Shown here in pieces: positions 38,138-48,192 of a stretch of DNA of 64,000 nucleotides. The notes under the pieces are model-generated. The model saw nothing but the letters and a program-made list of their open reading frames with translations, did not search any database and was not told the DNA's origin. The DNA is from Qipengyuania spongiae (GTDB lineage: Bacteria > Pseudomonadota > Alphaproteobacteria > Sphingomonadales > Sphingomonadaceae), in the NCBI RefSeq assembly GCF_026168555.1, contig NZ_CP092471.1, positions 258,501 through 322,500 of the forward strand, read 5' to 3'. How positions within the stretch are numbered: the stretch's first letter is position 1; the number at the start of each line of letters is the position of its first letter. The position numbers and the translations under genes are program-made.

Positions 38138-39010
38138 TACGCGCCGCGATCTGGCGATGTTCGTGCATCGCCATTCGGATGGAAAGGACCAGTTCGATCT
38201 CGCGTTGAATGCGGTGCAGTCCTCTCCTGATCTGGTCGCGTTGGGCAAGGATGGTCGCGGGAACGAACGCTTTACGTCGCGCGACATGATCGAGGTGGAA
38301 GCGCGGTTGGAACGCGCTACCGCGTCGATCACCGAACGTGATCGGCACCAAGTTCATGAGCGCTTCCGCGAGCGAGCGCTTGCCGCCGCCGAAAGACGAG
38401 GGCTTTTTCTCTCAGGCGAGCAGCGCGCGGCCTTCGAGCATGTTACCGCCGGAAAGGATCTCGGGGTCATCGTCGGCTATGCCGGGACCGGCAAGAGCGC
38501 GATGCTGGGTGCTGCGCGAGAGGCGTGGGAGGACGCTGGCTACAAAGTTCGCGGCGCAGCGCTCTCCGGCATCGCTGCCGAGAACCTCGAAGACGGCTCG
38601 GGAATTGCGTCGCGCACCATTGCCAGCCTCGAGCATCAGTGGGCGCAGGGCCGAGACCTGCTCATTGCCAGTGACGTGCTGGTAATCGACGAAGCCGGGA
38701 TGATCGGCTCGCGCCAGATGGAGCGGGTTCTGTCTGTCGCGAATGATGCCGGAGCCAAGGTCGTTCTTGTCGGCGATCCGCAGCAGCTGCAGGCCATCGA
38801 AGCGGGTGCGGCGTTCCGCTCGATTGCCGAGCGGCACGGCCATGTCGAGATCACAGAGATCAGGCGACAGCAGGTCGACTGGCAGCGTGATGCCACGCGG
38901 CATCTGGCAACGGGGCGTACTGCCGAGGCATTGGACGCGTATTCCGCGAACGGCATGGTGCATGCCGCCGGAACGCGCGAAGCCGAGTGCGCGGCAAGGC
39001 TGTTGGATCG
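38138..39010 (+). pseudogene. TraA/MobF-type relaxase-helicase, middle part
   Basis: The frame carries the N-terminal helicase lobe of TraA: DQFDLALNAVQSSPDLVALG, RFTSRDMIEVEARLERA, Walker A VIVGYAGTGKSAMLGAAREA, Walker B VLVIDEAGMIGSRQM and VLVGDPQQLQAIEAGAAFRS. The relaxase N-terminal domain with its His triad and the region between REAECAARLLDR and the inverted part are lost. The frame stays open into the next gene by chance. The bases 39011-39251 belong to neither and include, in another frame, a charged peptide (EETRERLRVRYKTPRPQ) I cannot assign. Confidence 0.75.
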
Positions 39011-39251
39011 CAGATGCAGCGCCGCTGACGCAAGCGAGCGCGCGACCGGCGCTCGCCCGGCAAGAAGAGACGCGAGAGCGCCTGCGGGTCAGATACAAAA
39101 CGCCGCGCCCGCAGGAGCGCGAAGCGCGGGACCGAGCGCGTCCTCGAACACTCCCGCTCATCATTTCACTGCTCCTGATCGTCACCCGGATGGGCCGGGA
39201 CTACAGGCCCGGTCCGCACAGCGGATAGAGCGGGTTGCCCGCAGGGCAGCT

Positions 39252-41009
39252 ATGGCCAAGAATATTCATCAGTGCTTAGTTTCGAACTCAATGACGATAC
39301 CCGGCAGCATTCTCAGCGAAACTCTCTCAAAATTGGCATCAAGCCATCTTGCTGCCATCCGCAATCGGCTGGACGACTTCGACGACATGCTCTGCACTGC
39401 AATTCTGATCGAGGCCGCCAGGGTCATCGACTATGAGAATGTCCTGATGGGCTCCAGCGAGGACGAGAGCCACCATCTACCCTTTCCAGTCTTTGACGTC
39501 ATGTGCCGAGGCTGGAACCCGCTGCTTCACTACATATTGCCGAGGCTTTCGAAGATCGGCGGGATTCCAATTCAGGAGAGCACGTCCACAACCCGCTCGC
39601 ATGCCAGATCCATTCTGCAAGCTTTCGGCCAGTACGCAATCCTTCAAAAAGCGGCAGATATGTCGTTCCACGGCTTCCTTGAAGGAAGCGAGATCGAAAA
39701 TGGGATCAGCCTAAAGTTCACGGTCGGCGAGGACAGCGACCATTTTCTTGATCAGCTGGAAGCCGAAGCTCTCGAAAGAGCTTTGGGTGGCATCGATGAT
39801 TCAGCGCCCGGCGAGAAGCTCACTGCCGACGAAGTTGATGAGCTTGCAGCTTCTCTCGTCTTTCCGTTCGAGACGGGCCGCGGAACGATGGTTGGCTACG
39901 ACGCCGATCCAAGACTCGATGCGCACTTTATTGAACTTGTCGGCCCAAGAACTCTGGAGTGGCGGGCTGAAGCCGGGATCCATCCGACTATCGACGCAGA
40001 TCAGCTGAACGGGGCGGACATAGCAGCAGTGGTGATGATGCTTGCGAGCTTCTATCTGAAGCACATCTGGATTGTCGGTGTTGGAAGCAAATGTCTTCCG
40101 GACATAAATTACTGCATGAGCCTGACCATCTGGAAAAAGCCGGATGAGCTGATTGAGTCCATCTCTACATTTACGGGGATTGACGCACGGAGGATAGACG
40201 CCGCCCTTCGCGCAATTGTGGTGACGCGCGAAGATGCCGGATATTTCGGTACTGAACCGACGCCCCTAGTGCCGATGTTGCTGGAAATTTCCGAGGGCTT
40301 CTGGCTGGCACCCGTCAGCAGCGTCTTCCGCAATCCGTTCACAGCGATCAGGATGCTCAATGAATTTCGCAATCCGCTTACGGCTCAATCCGTGAGGAAG
40401 CCGAGAGAGCAATGGATGACTTCGGACCTCTATGCGCTCTTCGAAGGCAACCGGTATCAGGTTGTGGAGCTTCCGACGCGCCTAAAGAGAGAAGATCAAC
40501 TCGTAACCGACATCGATGCTGCAGTTTTGGACATGACAACAGGTGAACTTGGCCTCTTTCAGCTCAAATGGCAGGATCTCGCTTCGAGCAGGCTCGGAGC
40601 AATCAGAAGCAGAGCGAAGAATTTTGTCGAGCGCGTCAGCTTGTGGGCGGACCAAGTTGAGAACTGGATCAGCGAATTCGGTGAGGCCGAGCTCTGCAGG
40701 TGTCTCAAGTTAAAGGTTCCCAAGGGAGCCGTCCCAAGCCGGGTTATGATGTTCGCGGTGGGACGATCCGGTGCGCGTTTCCAGAGCTACGGGTACACTT
40801 TGACCAATGAAGACATAGCGGCCTGCAACTGGAACCAATTCGTCCGTCTGCGCTATGAGGTTGGTCCTGCCGAGCTGGTTCTGTCAGAGATCCACAGCAG
40901 AATATTCTCCGAACAAAGTCGCGTCGAGAAGCGCAGACCGCTTCCTTATGCATTTGAAGTCGACGGTAGGACAATTCGCATTGAGGATATGTGGAGCGCT
41001 GCAGTCTGA
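39252..41009 (+). CDS. Large protein with a nuclease-like C-terminal motif, function unknown
   Basis: 585 residues from ATG 39252 (another in-frame ATG at 39291); the frame is open far upstream into relaxase debris, so the true start is uncertain. No family is recognised for the N-terminal two thirds, which are mostly helical. Toward the C-terminus there is YQVVELPTRLK, then DIDAAVLDMTTGELGLFQLK: Asp, a short strand turn, and QxK fit a PD-(D/E)XK-type nuclease core with Gln replacing Glu. It is convergent with the defence operon, 13 bases from its last gene. Possibly a restriction component or a separate defence protein; this is inference. Confidence 0.65.
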   Translation: MAKNIHQCLVSNSMTIPGSILSETLSKLASSHLAAIRNRLDDFDDMLCTAILIEAARVIDYENVLMGSSEDESHHLPFPVFDVMCRGWNPLLHYILPRLSKIGGIPIQESTSTTRSHARSILQAFGQYAILQKAADMSFHGFLEGSEIENGISLKFTVGEDSDHFLDQLEAEALERALGGIDDSAPGEKLTADEVDELAASLVFPFETGRGTMVGYDADPRLDAHFIELVGPRTLEWRAEAGIHPTIDADQLNGADIAAVVMMLASFYLKHIWIVGVGSKCLPDINYCMSLTIWKKPDELIESISTFTGIDARRIDAALRAIVVTREDAGYFGTEPTPLVPMLLEISEGFWLAPVSSVFRNPFTAIRMLNEFRNPLTAQSVRKPREQWMTSDLYALFEGNRYQVVELPTRLKREDQLVTDIDAAVLDMTTGELGLFQLKWQDLASSRLGAIRSRAKNFVERVSLWADQVENWISEFGEAELCRCLKLKVPKGAVPSRVMMFAVGRSGARFQSYGYTLTNEDIAACNWNQFVRLRYEVGPAELVLSEIHSRIFSEQSRVEKRRPLPYAFEVDGRTIRIEDMWSAAV

Positions 41010-41022
41010 CGCGGTCAGCATA

Positions 41023-43089
41023 TCACGGAACCGAGATACCTTCTTCTCGAGCCTTCTCTATCGTCTCCAACAGGACAGCGCACTGCTTCTCGGTCGGAAT
41101 TTTTGACGGGATCTGTGCGGCTATCCTGAGAATGCCCACCTCTTTGGGTGACAGCAATCGCTTGGCTGACAGGGCGTGCTGAATATTGGCCCAATGTGAG
41201 GCGGGAATTTCCAGCACGCGACGCTGCGCGTCGATCCCGTTGTCGATCTTCTGCGTCTTCTTCGCTGACTTCGCTTCAGTCGCCGCTTCGTCGGCGGAGA
41301 CTAGCTCGTCCCAGAACTCGACCGGCAGATCTGGCTCAATTCTGGCAATCTGAGTCTGGATACGAGTCCAGCAGGCATCCTTCTTGCACCACTCGGAGAT
41401 GTTCGAGATACCCTGTGCAGGCTTGGTTATGTCGTCATTCACGGCCTTGGCGATGATGCTCAGGACCTGTTCCAAGGTCCTGTTGATGCCCTGATCATTC
41501 CATATTCGCTGAAAGTCGAGACGCTGCTTGTGGCGCTTCGCAATCTCGCTGAGCACAGCAATCGTGTAGGCAACAATGTTGGCCCGGTAGCCCCCGTTAT
41601 ACCACGGCTGCGAGGAAACGAGCTTTTCCAGCGCCCGGAAAACGATCCCGCGCGCCACTGCGCGGCGGAAATAGAACTCGTTGAAGGTGTCGGGACTCTT
41701 GTCCCACTCCTTCCCGATCCTATAAGCGTACTTGGCGAAGTTTTTCTGAGCGCCGAGATTCACCCATCTCGGATGCTCGTCCCATGTATTCTCGAACTTG
41801 GCCAGATCGGTCTTGGTGAACATCTGGGGTTTCGGATTCTCTGCCTTGAAGCGCTTCTGCTCTCCAGGGGTCAGCTTGGACTGAGCATCAGCGTACTGTC
41901 CCCTCGCACGTTCATAAAACCATTTCGTTTCTCTCTGAGCTCCCTGCTGAGCGGGTGCCCAGAGCCGACGGGAAAATTCTTCCATGCGGACATGGAAAGG
42001 GTGGTTGGAGAAGAAATCCGCCGCGTTCACGCGGTTCTGGGTATTTGCATACTCGGATATGCGAGGGACGATGATTTCACTCTGATCGCTGTCGATGACC
42101 GACAGCTTCATCTGAACGAAGATGTTCGCCAGATCGGCCTTGTCCTTGCGCCGCGTATGAAAAAGCGAGGCAGTCGTCTGGCCTCCGTTGACAATCTGAA
42201 GATCGAGAATGCGGGTGATTTCCAGACCCGAACCAGTGTCGGCGACCTCCACGCTCTGAGCCGTTGCCGTGATGCCGTTGTTGTAGGCGAAAAACATTCC
42301 TGGTTCGGTCAGGATCGTCGTTCGAATCCCCTTGTTCACTTTTCCACGAGCCTGAAGGAAGGTTCGAACATTCTGCTCAAGCAGGCGCGCACCGAACTTC
42401 GCGTAGAGACCGGAAATGACCTCGGCAGGCATCACCATGAGGTATGACTGATACGTGCCGGAACCGAGATGGGCAGGAAGACATGGGATCCCGGCGCCGA
42501 ACATTTCTGTAAAGTCGAGATCCAGAGGCTCTTTGTGGCTTCTGGAGCTGCGCTGACGGTGCAGCCGTGAAATGTCCCAGATATTATAGCGGGTCGGGAT
42601 ACCCTGGATTTCGCCGTCGGGAAGACTTTGAATGCGGTCGCTGATAGCACGTTCGGAAACGAGGATGAGATTGAGCTGACGAATACTGCCTTTACGATCC
42701 GCGATCTGGCGTGACAGGCCATATTCGGGCGATGTGACCTCAAGGTCTGTCGAAAGGCCTTTCGCTGCACTCGCCTCGAAAAAGCTCGCGAGACGCTTGA
42801 ACGCTGCATCGACATCGGTGCGGGTAAGTGTCGACAGCTCGCTTCGGCTGTCGAAGTCGGCGACGAACAGGTCCAGTGCACCCTCATCGTTGAACCAGTA
42901 GCCATCGACGCGCATGCCGCGCAGAGCGCGGTAATGGCAGAACTCGAAACCCTCCACGAAGCCGGTTTCGACAAGTTCGGTGGCTACGGCCTCCATGAAG
43001 GCGGCGAGTTGGAAGCTGCTGCTGGCCTCCGCACCCGCCAGCGTCTCCTGACGGAAGTCATGGAAGAACTCGGCAACCGACGTTTCCAA
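41023..43089 (-). CDS. AIPR-family (abortive infection phage resistance) protein
   Basis: 688 residues. TTG at 43089 directly follows the upstream TGA and has GGGAG 8 bases ahead, which decides the start. RTTILTEPGMFFAYNNGITA and LQIVNGGQTTASLFHTRRKD are the core AIPR signatures; QNRVNAADFFSNHPFHVRM and RQTKWFYERARGQYADAQ-like stretches follow. AIPR proteins were defined from lactococcal abortive infection loci and often travel with restriction genes. The last gene of the six-gene operon. How it acts is not known. Confidence 0.88.
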   Translation of the reverse strand: METSVAEFFHDFRQETLAGAEASSSFQLAAFMEAVATELVETGFVEGFEFCHYRALRGMRVDGYWFNDEGALDLFVADFDSRSELSTLTRTDVDAAFKRLASFFEASAAKGLSTDLEVTSPEYGLSRQIADRKGSIRQLNLILVSERAISDRIQSLPDGEIQGIPTRYNIWDISRLHRQRSSRSHKEPLDLDFTEMFGAGIPCLPAHLGSGTYQSYLMVMPAEVISGLYAKFGARLLEQNVRTFLQARGKVNKGIRTTILTEPGMFFAYNNGITATAQSVEVADTGSGLEITRILDLQIVNGGQTTASLFHTRRKDKADLANIFVQMKLSVIDSDQSEIIVPRISEYANTQNRVNAADFFSNHPFHVRMEEFSRRLWAPAQQGAQRETKWFYERARGQYADAQSKLTPGEQKRFKAENPKPQMFTKTDLAKFENTWDEHPRWVNLGAQKNFAKYAYRIGKEWDKSPDTFNEFYFRRAVARGIVFRALEKLVSSQPWYNGGYRANIVAYTIAVLSEIAKRHKQRLDFQRIWNDQGINRTLEQVLSIIAKAVNDDITKPAQGISNISEWCKKDACWTRIQTQIARIEPDLPVEFWDELVSADEAATEAKSAKKTQKIDNGIDAQRRVLEIPASHWANIQHALSAKRLLSPKEVGILRIAAQIPSKIPTEKQCAVLLETIEKAREEGISVP

Positions 43090-44061
43090 TCAGACTCTCC
43101 CAAGTATCAGGCTGCTGTCGCATTCGAACGGTCCGATGGTTTCCAGTTCAATGTCATAGGACAGACGGACAATACCGTTCGGAATGCCCGACCTGACAAG
43201 ACGCGGAAATTCGTCGACTACCCGGTAGGTTTTCAAATCGCTGACGATGAATCGCGGACTGTCGTAATCGTGGAGGGGAGCATAGCCATAAGCTGACAGC
43301 TTCCGGGTAAATTCTTCCAGCGCCAGAGCGTCGTCGAGTTCGCTTTCAGTCATTTCGACAAGCTCATTCAGCGAAATCGATTGATTCGATTCCGGCATTT
43401 CACTGAGGCGGTAAACGGCCAGATAGAGGCTGGACGTCAGGGTTTCGAGCTGATCCTCCGACGATATGCGAACCGAGTTGCGCTCGCGACCGGATAATGA
43501 CTTCACTTCGATCGCCGTGTCGCCGAAGATAAAATCCTGCTGCGCCCGATCTGCGCCGCACCACCCATCGACCGCCAACGGCGGCGTCAATCGGGACGAG
43601 TACAGCGATCGCATCATCTGAAGTTCGGCGAACAGACCGCGCACCTGCTCGGGAGACAGTGTCGTTCTGCGCCCGGACATAAACGCCTTCCATCGTTTCA
43701 GGTGAGTCAGCGTGATGGCCAGCGCTTTGGCCGATTCCGAAACTTCTCTGAGGCTCTCGATAAGGGTCTCGCAAAGCCCCTGAAACAGATCCGCGTCGAC
43801 GTGGCGGGCAAGCGTCAGCACAAGGCGCTGCCGGTCCGGGGTGTCGCCGAGGCGCATGTCGATGCCAATACCAGTCAATGTCACGTTTTCGGAGCGAAGC
43901 TGGTCCGTGTGATCGCCGGCAAGTTCCACGATAAGCAGGCACTGCGAGGCGGTATCGCGCCCCCAGTAGACAGGCACCCCTCGCAGGTCGGGGACTCGTA
44001 CGACGGTAAAATCGGTCGCGGGAGTTGGAACGCCGTCCCAAGGGGAAAGCCTACTCGACAT
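43090..44061 (-). CDS. PD-(D/E)XK motif nuclease-like protein
   Basis: 323 residues from ATG 44061, which overlaps the end of the Z1 gene by 11 bases. The core DFIFGDTAIEVKSLSGRE has Asp, then Glu-Val-Lys, the PD-(D/E)XK arrangement. The preceding GLFAELQMMRSLYSSR supplies the usual N-terminal Glu helix. In Z1/GHKL systems this protein is the presumed restriction endonuclease. It is directly followed by the AIPR gene with no gap. Confidence 0.88.
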   Translation of the reverse strand: MSSRLSPWDGVPTPATDFTVVRVPDLRGVPVYWGRDTASQCLLIVELAGDHTDQLRSENVTLTGIGIDMRLGDTPDRQRLVLTLARHVDADLFQGLCETLIESLREVSESAKALAITLTHLKRWKAFMSGRRTTLSPEQVRGLFAELQMMRSLYSSRLTPPLAVDGWCGADRAQQDFIFGDTAIEVKSLSGRERNSVRISSEDQLETLTSSLYLAVYRLSEMPESNQSISLNELVEMTESELDDALALEEFTRKLSAYGYAPLHDYDSPRFIVSDLKTYRVVDEFPRLVRSGIPNGIVRLSYDIELETIGPFECDSSLILGRV

Positions 44062-46717
44062 CGTAGTCCTCATCGTCATCGCGGTCGTCGTCGAGCGAGC
44101 CATACATCTGCTCAATCCACACTCGATTGGCGACAACCTCGATAGCCGTTCCGTATTGCCCGTCGGGATAGCTTAATCCCCATGCCGGGACACGCAGGCC
44201 TCTGAACTGCTCGTTCTTGGTCGGCTCCAGCACATGGACCATGAGCAGGGGCTTCTTGCGCACGAGGCGATAGTGAAAGTCCGAAGGCTTTTTCGTTTTG
44301 CTCTTGGCATCGTCTGCAGCAAGCTGCTCGGCAAGCTTCTTCTGATCGACACTGAGCCCCAGCTTCTCATCACCGCGACTGGCTACGCGGTAGCCGGAAA
44401 TCTGCCATTTATCGGCTGTCGCGTCGGCAGCAGTGCGTTCCTGCGCACCCAGAACATAGCTGCCCGGATCGCCGGGTCCGTTGGATACAAGCAGCACATC
44501 GCCCTTGGGGAACTTGTCGGAAATCGCGCTGAGATAGTCGATGGCAAGTGCCTTCTGCCGAACGGCATCCTTGTGCGATCGGAAGCCCGCAAGAAACTCG
44601 CCGATCTTGTCACAATCTACATTTGGCAGAAACCAGCCCTTTTCGGTCTCCCGCAACTCGGCGCCTCCGAAACGATCAGCCCAGTATTTCGCGATAAGGT
44701 CGTTGTTTGTTTCGCTGATCTGCGGATCAAGCGGCAGAAGGAAACTTTCGATCAGTTTTCCGGTGTAATTCTGCTTCAGAGTGACCTTCTGGCCGCTCCG
44801 CATTTTGTTCGCGGCGGTGACCAGCAGACTGTCCGGGTGAGATTGCACATACAGGCCGAAATCTCTCGGACTCAGGCCGACGTTCCGCATGCGCCGAATC
44901 TGATGGCGCAGCTCGTCAGCTGCGAGGGCAATATGCTTGTACCAGTTGATTGAGTCCTTTGAGAGATAGACGCGGCAGACATCCTCGTAATTGGGGCGAT
45001 AACCGAACCAGCGCCCCATCTGCATGAGCGTGTCATACATGCGGGTATTTCTATACATGTAGCTGACGGTCAGACCTTCGATCGTCAGTCCTCGAGACAG
45101 ACTGAGACCGCCAATTGCCACGGCGGTCAGTCCAACACCCTCGCGTTCGTATTTCTCATAGTCCAGTGGATCATCGGTCGTCTTGCTGTTGACGACAAAA
45201 GTTCGAAGGTGTTCGAAAACGCCCCACAGCGCCTCCTTCACGTCGTTCCATTCGAAACCGCAATCCAAAAACTCGCTGTCAAAGGCAGCGCGCAATTGCG
45301 CCATGTACTCGTTCTGCGCCGAAACGTGTTCGGGCATCATGTAGTTCGCCTTCACGGCGTCTTTGATCTTTTCGAGCCTGAGGCTGATGAAGCTTTTGAC
45401 CTCCTTCTGGACTGACACGAAGCGGGAGATGTTGATCAGCATCGAGCAATGCTTGCGCTCCTGTTTGCGAAGATTGCGGATGGCACGCGCGACGATGAAC
45501 TGGTCGAGTGCGCGATAGAGGCTTGGAGGCAGTTCTGCGACGGGCGTACCGTTCTTGTGAGTGAGCGGGAGATAATCTTCACAGTCGGTTATCGGTCTCA
45601 GAACGCGGGCGCTGCTGTCTTCATCGACGAAGACCTTGTCAGGACCGAAATAGGTGGTCGGCGCATCGAGCGAATAGATGAAATCCTTGGGAAACAGCTC
45701 TTCGTACACCTCCTCATCGAACGCGTCCGGATCAATGAAGATATTGGCGAATGGCGTCGCAGTGTATCCGACGTAGCAGGACTTGGTGAAGAGACGCAGG
45801 ATCTTCCTGATCCAGGCGTTCGTCAGCGTCGGATTGACCTCGGGTTTGTTCGTATTGATCGAGGCATTGTCCGCCTCGTCGTCAATAACAAGCATGGGGA
45901 CATCGCGGATTCGGTCGGCGCCTTTGACGTTGAGTTCGCGAAGCCAGGTATGGAGAACCTCAAGAGTCTTGGTGTTCTTCTTGATTACGATGATGACCGG
46001 CTTTTTGAAATCGTTCAGCTCGGCACCGCTTTTGTCGGCGGTCTGCTTGTTGAAATCCATATGGATGTTCGTCAGCGTGACCGGATTGGGATAGTCCCTG
46101 TCGAGGCCTACGCCGATCGGCACCCGGTTTGCCGGATCACTCGACCTTCCGACAAATCCTTCGTCCACTCGTCGCTGCGTCTGTTTGCGCAGATTGTTGT
46201 GAATACCGGCAATGACGATAATGAACTTGTATCCGGCATCTGCGGCTCTCGCGACTACGCCAAGATAGTTGGCAGTCTTTCCTGACTGGACGTGACCGAT
46301 GACGAGGCCGCGCCGGTTCCATGCTCCTTCGTCAATGGGATCTTGCAGCAACCCCAATATCTTTGCGCCGTCGTCATTCAGGAGCGTGTTGACCACAGTG
46401 GGCTTCCAGCCTTCTGCTCGAAGAAAATCACCGTAGGCATCGGCGTATATCGGTTCGATCTCGCGCTTGAGAATCCATTCCTGGTCATGGTCGGCTTCGG
46501 GATCGACAAGAGAGACGCCTGCGCTCATCCGCGACGGAATTACAGTTTCCGCCATAGCGACCACGTTCTCAAGATCGCCACTAAAGCCAAGGATCGGAGC
46601 AAGCATGGCGGCTTTGGCCTCGATCTCGGTGCGTGTCGGTGGCTGGTCGCTGTCACCGAAAGCAGTTATGAGTGCCGCAATGAAGCCTTTATCCTTGTCG
46701 TTCTGTGTTCGGCTCAT
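44051..46717 (-). CDS. Z1-domain SF2 helicase-like ATPase
   Basis: 888 residues. Walker A in GLVIGHVQSGKTANYLGVVA, Walker B-like PMLVIDDEADNASINTN, then GYTATPFANIFIDPD and the Z1 block with GLTAVAIGGLSLSRGLTIEG and YRNTRMYDTLMQMGRWFGYR, whose Arg and Gly residues fit SF2 motif VI. The C-terminal 200 residues are less conserved. In known systems it pairs with a MutL/MORC-like ATPase for DNA translocation or recognition. ATG 46717 overlaps the GHKL stop (ATGA). Confidence 0.92.
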   Translation of the reverse strand: MSRTQNDKDKGFIAALITAFGDSDQPPTRTEIEAKAAMLAPILGFSGDLENVVAMAETVIPSRMSAGVSLVDPEADHDQEWILKREIEPIYADAYGDFLRAEGWKPTVVNTLLNDDGAKILGLLQDPIDEGAWNRRGLVIGHVQSGKTANYLGVVARAADAGYKFIIVIAGIHNNLRKQTQRRVDEGFVGRSSDPANRVPIGVGLDRDYPNPVTLTNIHMDFNKQTADKSGAELNDFKKPVIIVIKKNTKTLEVLHTWLRELNVKGADRIRDVPMLVIDDEADNASINTNKPEVNPTLTNAWIRKILRLFTKSCYVGYTATPFANIFIDPDAFDEEVYEELFPKDFIYSLDAPTTYFGPDKVFVDEDSSARVLRPITDCEDYLPLTHKNGTPVAELPPSLYRALDQFIVARAIRNLRKQERKHCSMLINISRFVSVQKEVKSFISLRLEKIKDAVKANYMMPEHVSAQNEYMAQLRAAFDSEFLDCGFEWNDVKEALWGVFEHLRTFVVNSKTTDDPLDYEKYEREGVGLTAVAIGGLSLSRGLTIEGLTVSYMYRNTRMYDTLMQMGRWFGYRPNYEDVCRVYLSKDSINWYKHIALAADELRHQIRRMRNVGLSPRDFGLYVQSHPDSLLVTAANKMRSGQKVTLKQNYTGKLIESFLLPLDPQISETNNDLIAKYWADRFGGAELRETEKGWFLPNVDCDKIGEFLAGFRSHKDAVRQKALAIDYLSAISDKFPKGDVLLVSNGPGDPGSYVLGAQERTAADATADKWQISGYRVASRGDEKLGLSVDQKKLAEQLAADDAKSKTKKPSDFHYRLVRKKPLLMVHVLEPTKNEQFRGLRVPAWGLSYPDGQYGTAIEVVANRVWIEQMYGSLDDDRDDDEDYDVE

Positions 46718-48192
46718 GCAAGGAACTCTTTCACATACTTCTCGGCAACATCCATCTGCCCTTCAAATAAACGGGTAGACTTAACGATTTGCAAGAATGC
46801 TTCTGTATCGACTGGGCCTTCCCCGCAAAGCGCTGCATGAAGACTCCTTAATTTCTCGAGGGCCTCATCTGGGTTGTCGTCAGCCCGGTCGAATTCGCGC
46901 GGACTCGTAGAATAGTCCGAGTAGATCATTTCGACGGGCAGCGAGGCTGCAACGGAATCGAGAATGATGTTGAGGCTTCGGACCTCGTCACGGGTCAATT
47001 TTGCGCGAAGGGATTCAATCAGCGGGTGCTGACTATTGAGCCCGTAGCGTATGCCGCCGTGATCCGCGAAGCGCTCCCATAGGGGGGCAGCGGTCTCTTC
47101 GAACAGCCGTTGTCCGCGACCCCGATGCACGGTTGTGCTCCGACCGCTTATCTGCGCGATGATCTGTCGCAGCCGTTCTCTAACTGCGTGCGGTGGGCGG
47201 GCGCGCGACTTCTTGATGTCTATCGTCCAGGATTCATCGAGACTGTTGGGAAAATCGATCTGCACTCGGGCAAGCTTGGTCGCCTCTCCTTTTGGGATGA
47301 GACGGAACCAGTCGCCCCAAGCCATAAGGCGCCCGTTGCGATAAATGTAGGCACCCTGGTTGGAGATAAAATCGCTGCGGTTTTGATAGAAATCATACTC
47401 GCTTGCGCTCAGGCGGCTGTGATGCGGCAGGATGAAGGGCTGCATCTGAACCGCGACGCCGCCGACGTAGACGACCTCTTCCGGAAGAATCTGGGTCGCC
47501 GTATTCTTGCGGCAGAACGGGTCAAAAGGCGCCACGGGGTGGCCGTTCACCGAGATGGCGATCTTCTTTCGACCTTTGACCTCACCAGAGAGAAACCGGT
47601 GGAACACCAGCGAAAGATGCCGCTCGACTATTCCAAGTTTCTCATTGACGATTTCATCCCTGCGCGGGCCGGACTCGTCTTCAAAAAGCCGGTCCAGATC
47701 TGTCCAGATGACAGCCGTACCGTTCTGTCCGAGACGATCAGCATAGTCGAGCGCTGCAAGATCGTCCTCCTCCAGAATAGAAAGCATCCAGTCGTCCAGC
47801 TCATCGATGCGATCAAGACTCCATACTGCGCCGCCGAGCCTGCCATCCTTGGCGCTCGCCACAGTAAGCGTTCGGCACTGCGAAAATGACGCGGTCTTAA
47901 GCCCCAGGCCGAACCTGCCTAGGTCCTTGGGCCCGCGTTCTGCTTTCGGGTCGGACGCTCCGTGTCGCATTGCCTGGACTATTTCGTCGGCGCTCATTCC
48001 CCATCCGTTGTCGATGATGGCGAGCGATGGAGTTGCTCCTGTGAGGTTGCACACGATATCGATCGCGGTCGCATTTGCGGAAATGCTGTTATCGATGATG
48101 TCGGCTATGGCACTTTCAAGCGAATAGCCAAGATCGCGCATGGATGCCGACAGGCAGGCAGCACTCGGCGGGAGGCGATGATTGCGAGCCAC
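46714..48192 (-). CDS. GHKL (MutL/MORC-like) ATPase
   Basis: 492 residues from a GTG at 48192 that overlaps the vsr stop (TAGTG). The Bergerat fold is clear: N-box AIADIIDNSISANAT, G1 IIDNGWGMS, G2 GRFGLGLKTASFSQC. A transducer-like domain follows (NGTAVIWTDLDRLF, then SWTIDIKKSRARPPHAVRER). It belongs with the GHL ATPases in restriction systems that are considered related to the origin of eukaryotic MORC proteins. It probably clamps DNA in an ATP-dependent way with the Z1 protein. Confidence 0.92.
   Translation of the reverse strand: MARNHRLPPSAACLSASMRDLGYSLESAIADIIDNSISANATAIDIVCNLTGATPSLAIIDNGWGMSADEIVQAMRHGASDPKAERGPKDLGRFGLGLKTASFSQCRTLTVASAKDGRLGGAVWSLDRIDELDDWMLSILEEDDLAALDYADRLGQNGTAVIWTDLDRLFEDESGPRRDEIVNEKLGIVERHLSLVFHRFLSGEVKGRKKIAISVNGHPVAPFDPFCRKNTATQILPEEVVYVGGVAVQMQPFILPHHSRLSASEYDFYQNRSDFISNQGAYIYRNGRLMAWGDWFRLIPKGEATKLARVQIDFPNSLDESWTIDIKKSRARPPHAVRERLRQIIAQISGRSTTVHRGRGQRLFEETAAPLWERFADHGGIRYGLNSQHPLIESLRAKLTRDEVRSLNIILDSVAASLPVEMIYSDYSTSPREFDRADDNPDEALEKLRSLHAALCGEGPVDTEAFLQIVKSTRLFEGQMDVAEKYVKEFLA

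Noticed and set aside
38046..41009. A single 987-residue relaxase-nuclease fusion protein
   Set aside because: The open frame is continuous, but the relaxase piece ends abruptly at about 39010 and unassigned debris follows. The first 30 residues are only the complement of the inverted half. A separate gene from 39252 or 39291 is more likely.
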